This document shows, piece after piece, positions 62,489-64,000 of a stretch of DNA of 64,000 nt; position 1 is the first letter of the stretch; each line of letters begins with the position of its first letter. Under the pieces are notes generated by a model. It ran no database searches. It was not told the origin of the DNA and was given only the letters and a program-made list of their open reading frames with translations. The stretch is taken from contig NZ_ML133570.1 in NCBI RefSeq assembly GCF_003985125.1, forward strand, positions 248,001 to 312,000, written 5' to 3'. The translations under genes were made by a program, and so were the position numbers. This stretch comes from Rhizobium phaseoli (GTDB taxonomy: Bacteria > Pseudomonadota > Alphaproteobacteria > Rhizobiales > Rhizobiaceae).

Positions 62489-63202
62489 TCAGACGCGCGA
62501 CCCGGTATCGCGCGCGGAAATCAGCTTGTGCAGATGCACCATCATGCCGGCGGCAAAGAGCGGTGTCAGCAGATTGACGATGGGGATCATCAGAAACAGC
62601 GCGATCACCAGCCCGCCGAGAAAGACGGTCGGCGCATGTTTGGCCCGGAAGAGTCGCGCGTCCTGCGGCGGACGGAAGCGCATGGCGGCGAACTCGAAGA
62701 ATTCCCGTCCAAGGAGATAGCCGTTCACCAGAAAGAAGGCGATCAGATTGACCCCGGGGATAAACAGCAGCAGCAAGGCGACGATATTGCCGAGGATCAC
62801 CACGCCGAGAAACTTGATCGAGCTTGCCATGGCAGGACCGAGCGGCATGGCGGCGCCGGGGGCGGCGCCGGGATAATCGCGCTTCTCGATGACATCGGCG
62901 ACATCGTCGAGAAACAGACCGGCGATCATCGCCGTTACCGGCGACAATAGCAGCGCCAGCATGAGCGCAAGGCCGATACCGGCAATGATCGCGAAGATCA
63001 GCGCAAACCACCCCGCCCAGCCCGGCATATCGGGAAAGAAGCTTGTCAGCCAGGGAAAGAGGAAGGCCATGAAGGCCCCGCGCAATGCAAACCAGAGACC
63101 GACCAGCACCAGAATCGTCAGGCCGAGCACTTTCCAGAAGACCGATCGCGTTTCCGGCGCGAACAGGTTGGCGAGCGATAGTCGAGCGGCGTCAAGGATC
63201 AT
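62489..63202 (-). CDS. EI24/CysZ-family membrane protein
   Basis: A 237-residue membrane protein with about four long helices. LLSPVTAMIAGLFLDDVADV and FIPGVNLIAFFLVNGYLLGR are hallmarks of the EI24/CysZ family. CysZ in enterobacteria assists sulfate uptake; rhizobial homologues are annotated by similarity only. It converges on the VOC gene with three bases between stops. Confidence 0.86.
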   Translation of the reverse strand: MILDAARLSLANLFAPETRSVFWKVLGLTILVLVGLWFALRGAFMAFLFPWLTSFFPDMPGWAGWFALIFAIIAGIGLALMLALLLSPVTAMIAGLFLDDVADVIEKRDYPGAAPGAAMPLGPAMASSIKFLGVVILGNIVALLLLFIPGVNLIAFFLVNGYLLGREFFEFAAMRFRPPQDARLFRAKHAPTVFLGGLVIALFLMIPIVNLLTPLFAAGMMVHLHKLISARDTGSRV

Positions 63203-63437
63203 TTCTTCAGCGTCTCCAGTTGCGCAGAAGATGTAGGAAAGGGCAATGCCACCGGCAAGAGAGAATAAAATTGCAGGCTGTAATAGAAACTTGTCGCAAT
63301 ATAAGTGCTAATATAATATTATGGCCGATAGAATTAAACATGGGCCTGAGAAGCAGCTTCCGACAATAGTTGCAAAGACAAGGGATCGCGATAGCGCATC
63401 CACGGAACGCCTCTGAGGGAATACGGGGGAGGCTGAT

Positions 63438-64000
63438 GTGGAAGATTTTGTGCACAAACTCAGGCAATACGTTAAAAGCGGCACGCCGGCCGAACGCCGT
63501 ATCGCGAAATATTTCTCCGAACACCTGAATGACCTGCCGTTCGAGACGGCCGCGTCGGTTGCCGACCGGCTGGATCTGTCGCCCATGACCGTCGGGCGCT
63601 TCCTGCGCGCGCTCGGATACCAGGGCCTGGACAGCGTCAAAGTGGAGATCCGCGAGACCGTGACAACGTCGCCGGCGCAGTTGCAGAGCGCCATGAGTGA
63701 ACTGCATGCGGATGCTGCGGAAGGCAAACCGCTCGCCGTGCTGGTCGCCGAACAGATCCAGGCGCTTCATCATATCTATCATCTGACGGCGCAACCGCAC
63801 TGGTCCGAAGCTGTCAGCCTGATCAGCACCGCCCGCGAAGTGTCGATTGCCACCCACGCGCGGCTTGCAAGCCTCGCCCATCATTTCTGCCAGCGGTTGA
63901 CGCAGGCCCGCGACGGCGTTCACACGCTCGACAGCGCCGACAACCGTTTTGCCGACCTCTTTGCCCGACCAGCGGTCGATGACGCGCTGCTCGTCATCAT
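63438..64000 (+). CDS. RpiR/MurR-family regulator (3' truncated by window end)
   Basis: The frame is open from GTG at 63438 to the end of the window; GGGAGG five bases upstream fixes the start. The N-terminal RpiR-type helix-turn-helix is visible (RIAKYFSEHLNDLPFETAAS, VADRLDLSPMTVGRFLRALG), and the start of the SIS sugar-phosphate domain follows (VSLISTAREVSIATHARLAS). It is preceded by an AT-rich 235-base gap containing ATAATATTAT (63313-63322), probably promoter DNA. Confidence 0.9.
   Translation, partial: MEDFVHKLRQYVKSGTPAERRIAKYFSEHLNDLPFETAASVADRLDLSPMTVGRFLRALGYQGLDSVKVEIRETVTTSPAQLQSAMSELHADAAEGKPLAVLVAEQIQALHHIYHLTAQPHWSEAVSLISTAREVSIATHARLASLAHHFCQRLTQARDGVHTLDSADNRFADLFARPAVDDALLVI

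Overview
The window looks like a chromosomal segment from a fast-growing rhizobium of the Rhizobium leguminosarum / R. etli group. The evidence is about 60% GC coding DNA with strong third-position GC bias, protein sequences of typical Rhizobiaceae character, many periplasmic-binding-protein transporters next to LacI/LysR regulators, and several intergenic palindromic repeats of the rhizobial mosaic (RIME-like) type. The species assignment is an inference from protein character; no database search was possible. I see no tRNA, rRNA, insertion sequence, prophage or CRISPR array.

Layout. 0-7 kb: the 3' end of a TRAP dctM gene facing a TakP-like dctP, a class I glutamine-amidotransferase hydrolase (PuuD type), a LacI regulator in operon with a 2-hydroxyacid dehydrogenase, a MarR regulator and a creatininase-family amidohydrolase. 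7-15.5 kb: a COG0523/CobW GTPase with a His-rich segment, coupled to a WD40 protein behind a possible Zur-type site; acetyltransferases including serine acetyltransferase; a GGDEF cyclase; and an ornithine/lysine decarboxylase with a long structured leader. 15.5-26 kb: a DUF1007/NicO metal-transport pair, KDPG aldolase, a CYTH-CHAD-TrhO cluster, a CHASE4-GGDEF-EAL protein and a GH1 beta-glucosidase.

26-38.6 kb is a carbohydrate island. A ribose-type ABC transporter (ATPase, permease, binding protein) is followed by a TIM-barrel isomerase and a Gfo/Idh/MocA dehydrogenase, and diverges from a LacI gene across twin perfect operators. Next to it is a second operon, lacI-xylB-xylA, for xylose. 38.7-48.3 kb: an EmrAB-type efflux pair with a divergent TetR, an AraC regulator, a TerC protein, gltX-lysS, and an unrecognised membrane-anchored protein.

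48.4-55.1 kb carries a LysR gene and a five-gene set matching the E. coli order ydcS-ydcT-ydcU-ydcV-patD (polyamine/GABA-type uptake plus aminobutyraldehyde oxidation). Together with the decarboxylase at 13-14 kb and the PuuD-like hydrolase at 3 kb, this gives the window three polyamine-related loci. 55-64 kb: small membrane proteins, transaldolase with a divergent SorC regulator, an Ada-like methyltransferase, DUF2244, endonuclease III, a TetR/VOC pair with twin operators, a CysZ-like protein, and the 5' end of an RpiR regulator.

Nothing here is certain to be a new system. The least explained units are the GTPase-WD40 pair, the unassigned ABC-isomerase-dehydrogenase operon with its hairpin and operator architecture, the structured leader of the decarboxylase, the split CYTH/CHAD pair, and the long inverted repeat inside the ydc operon.
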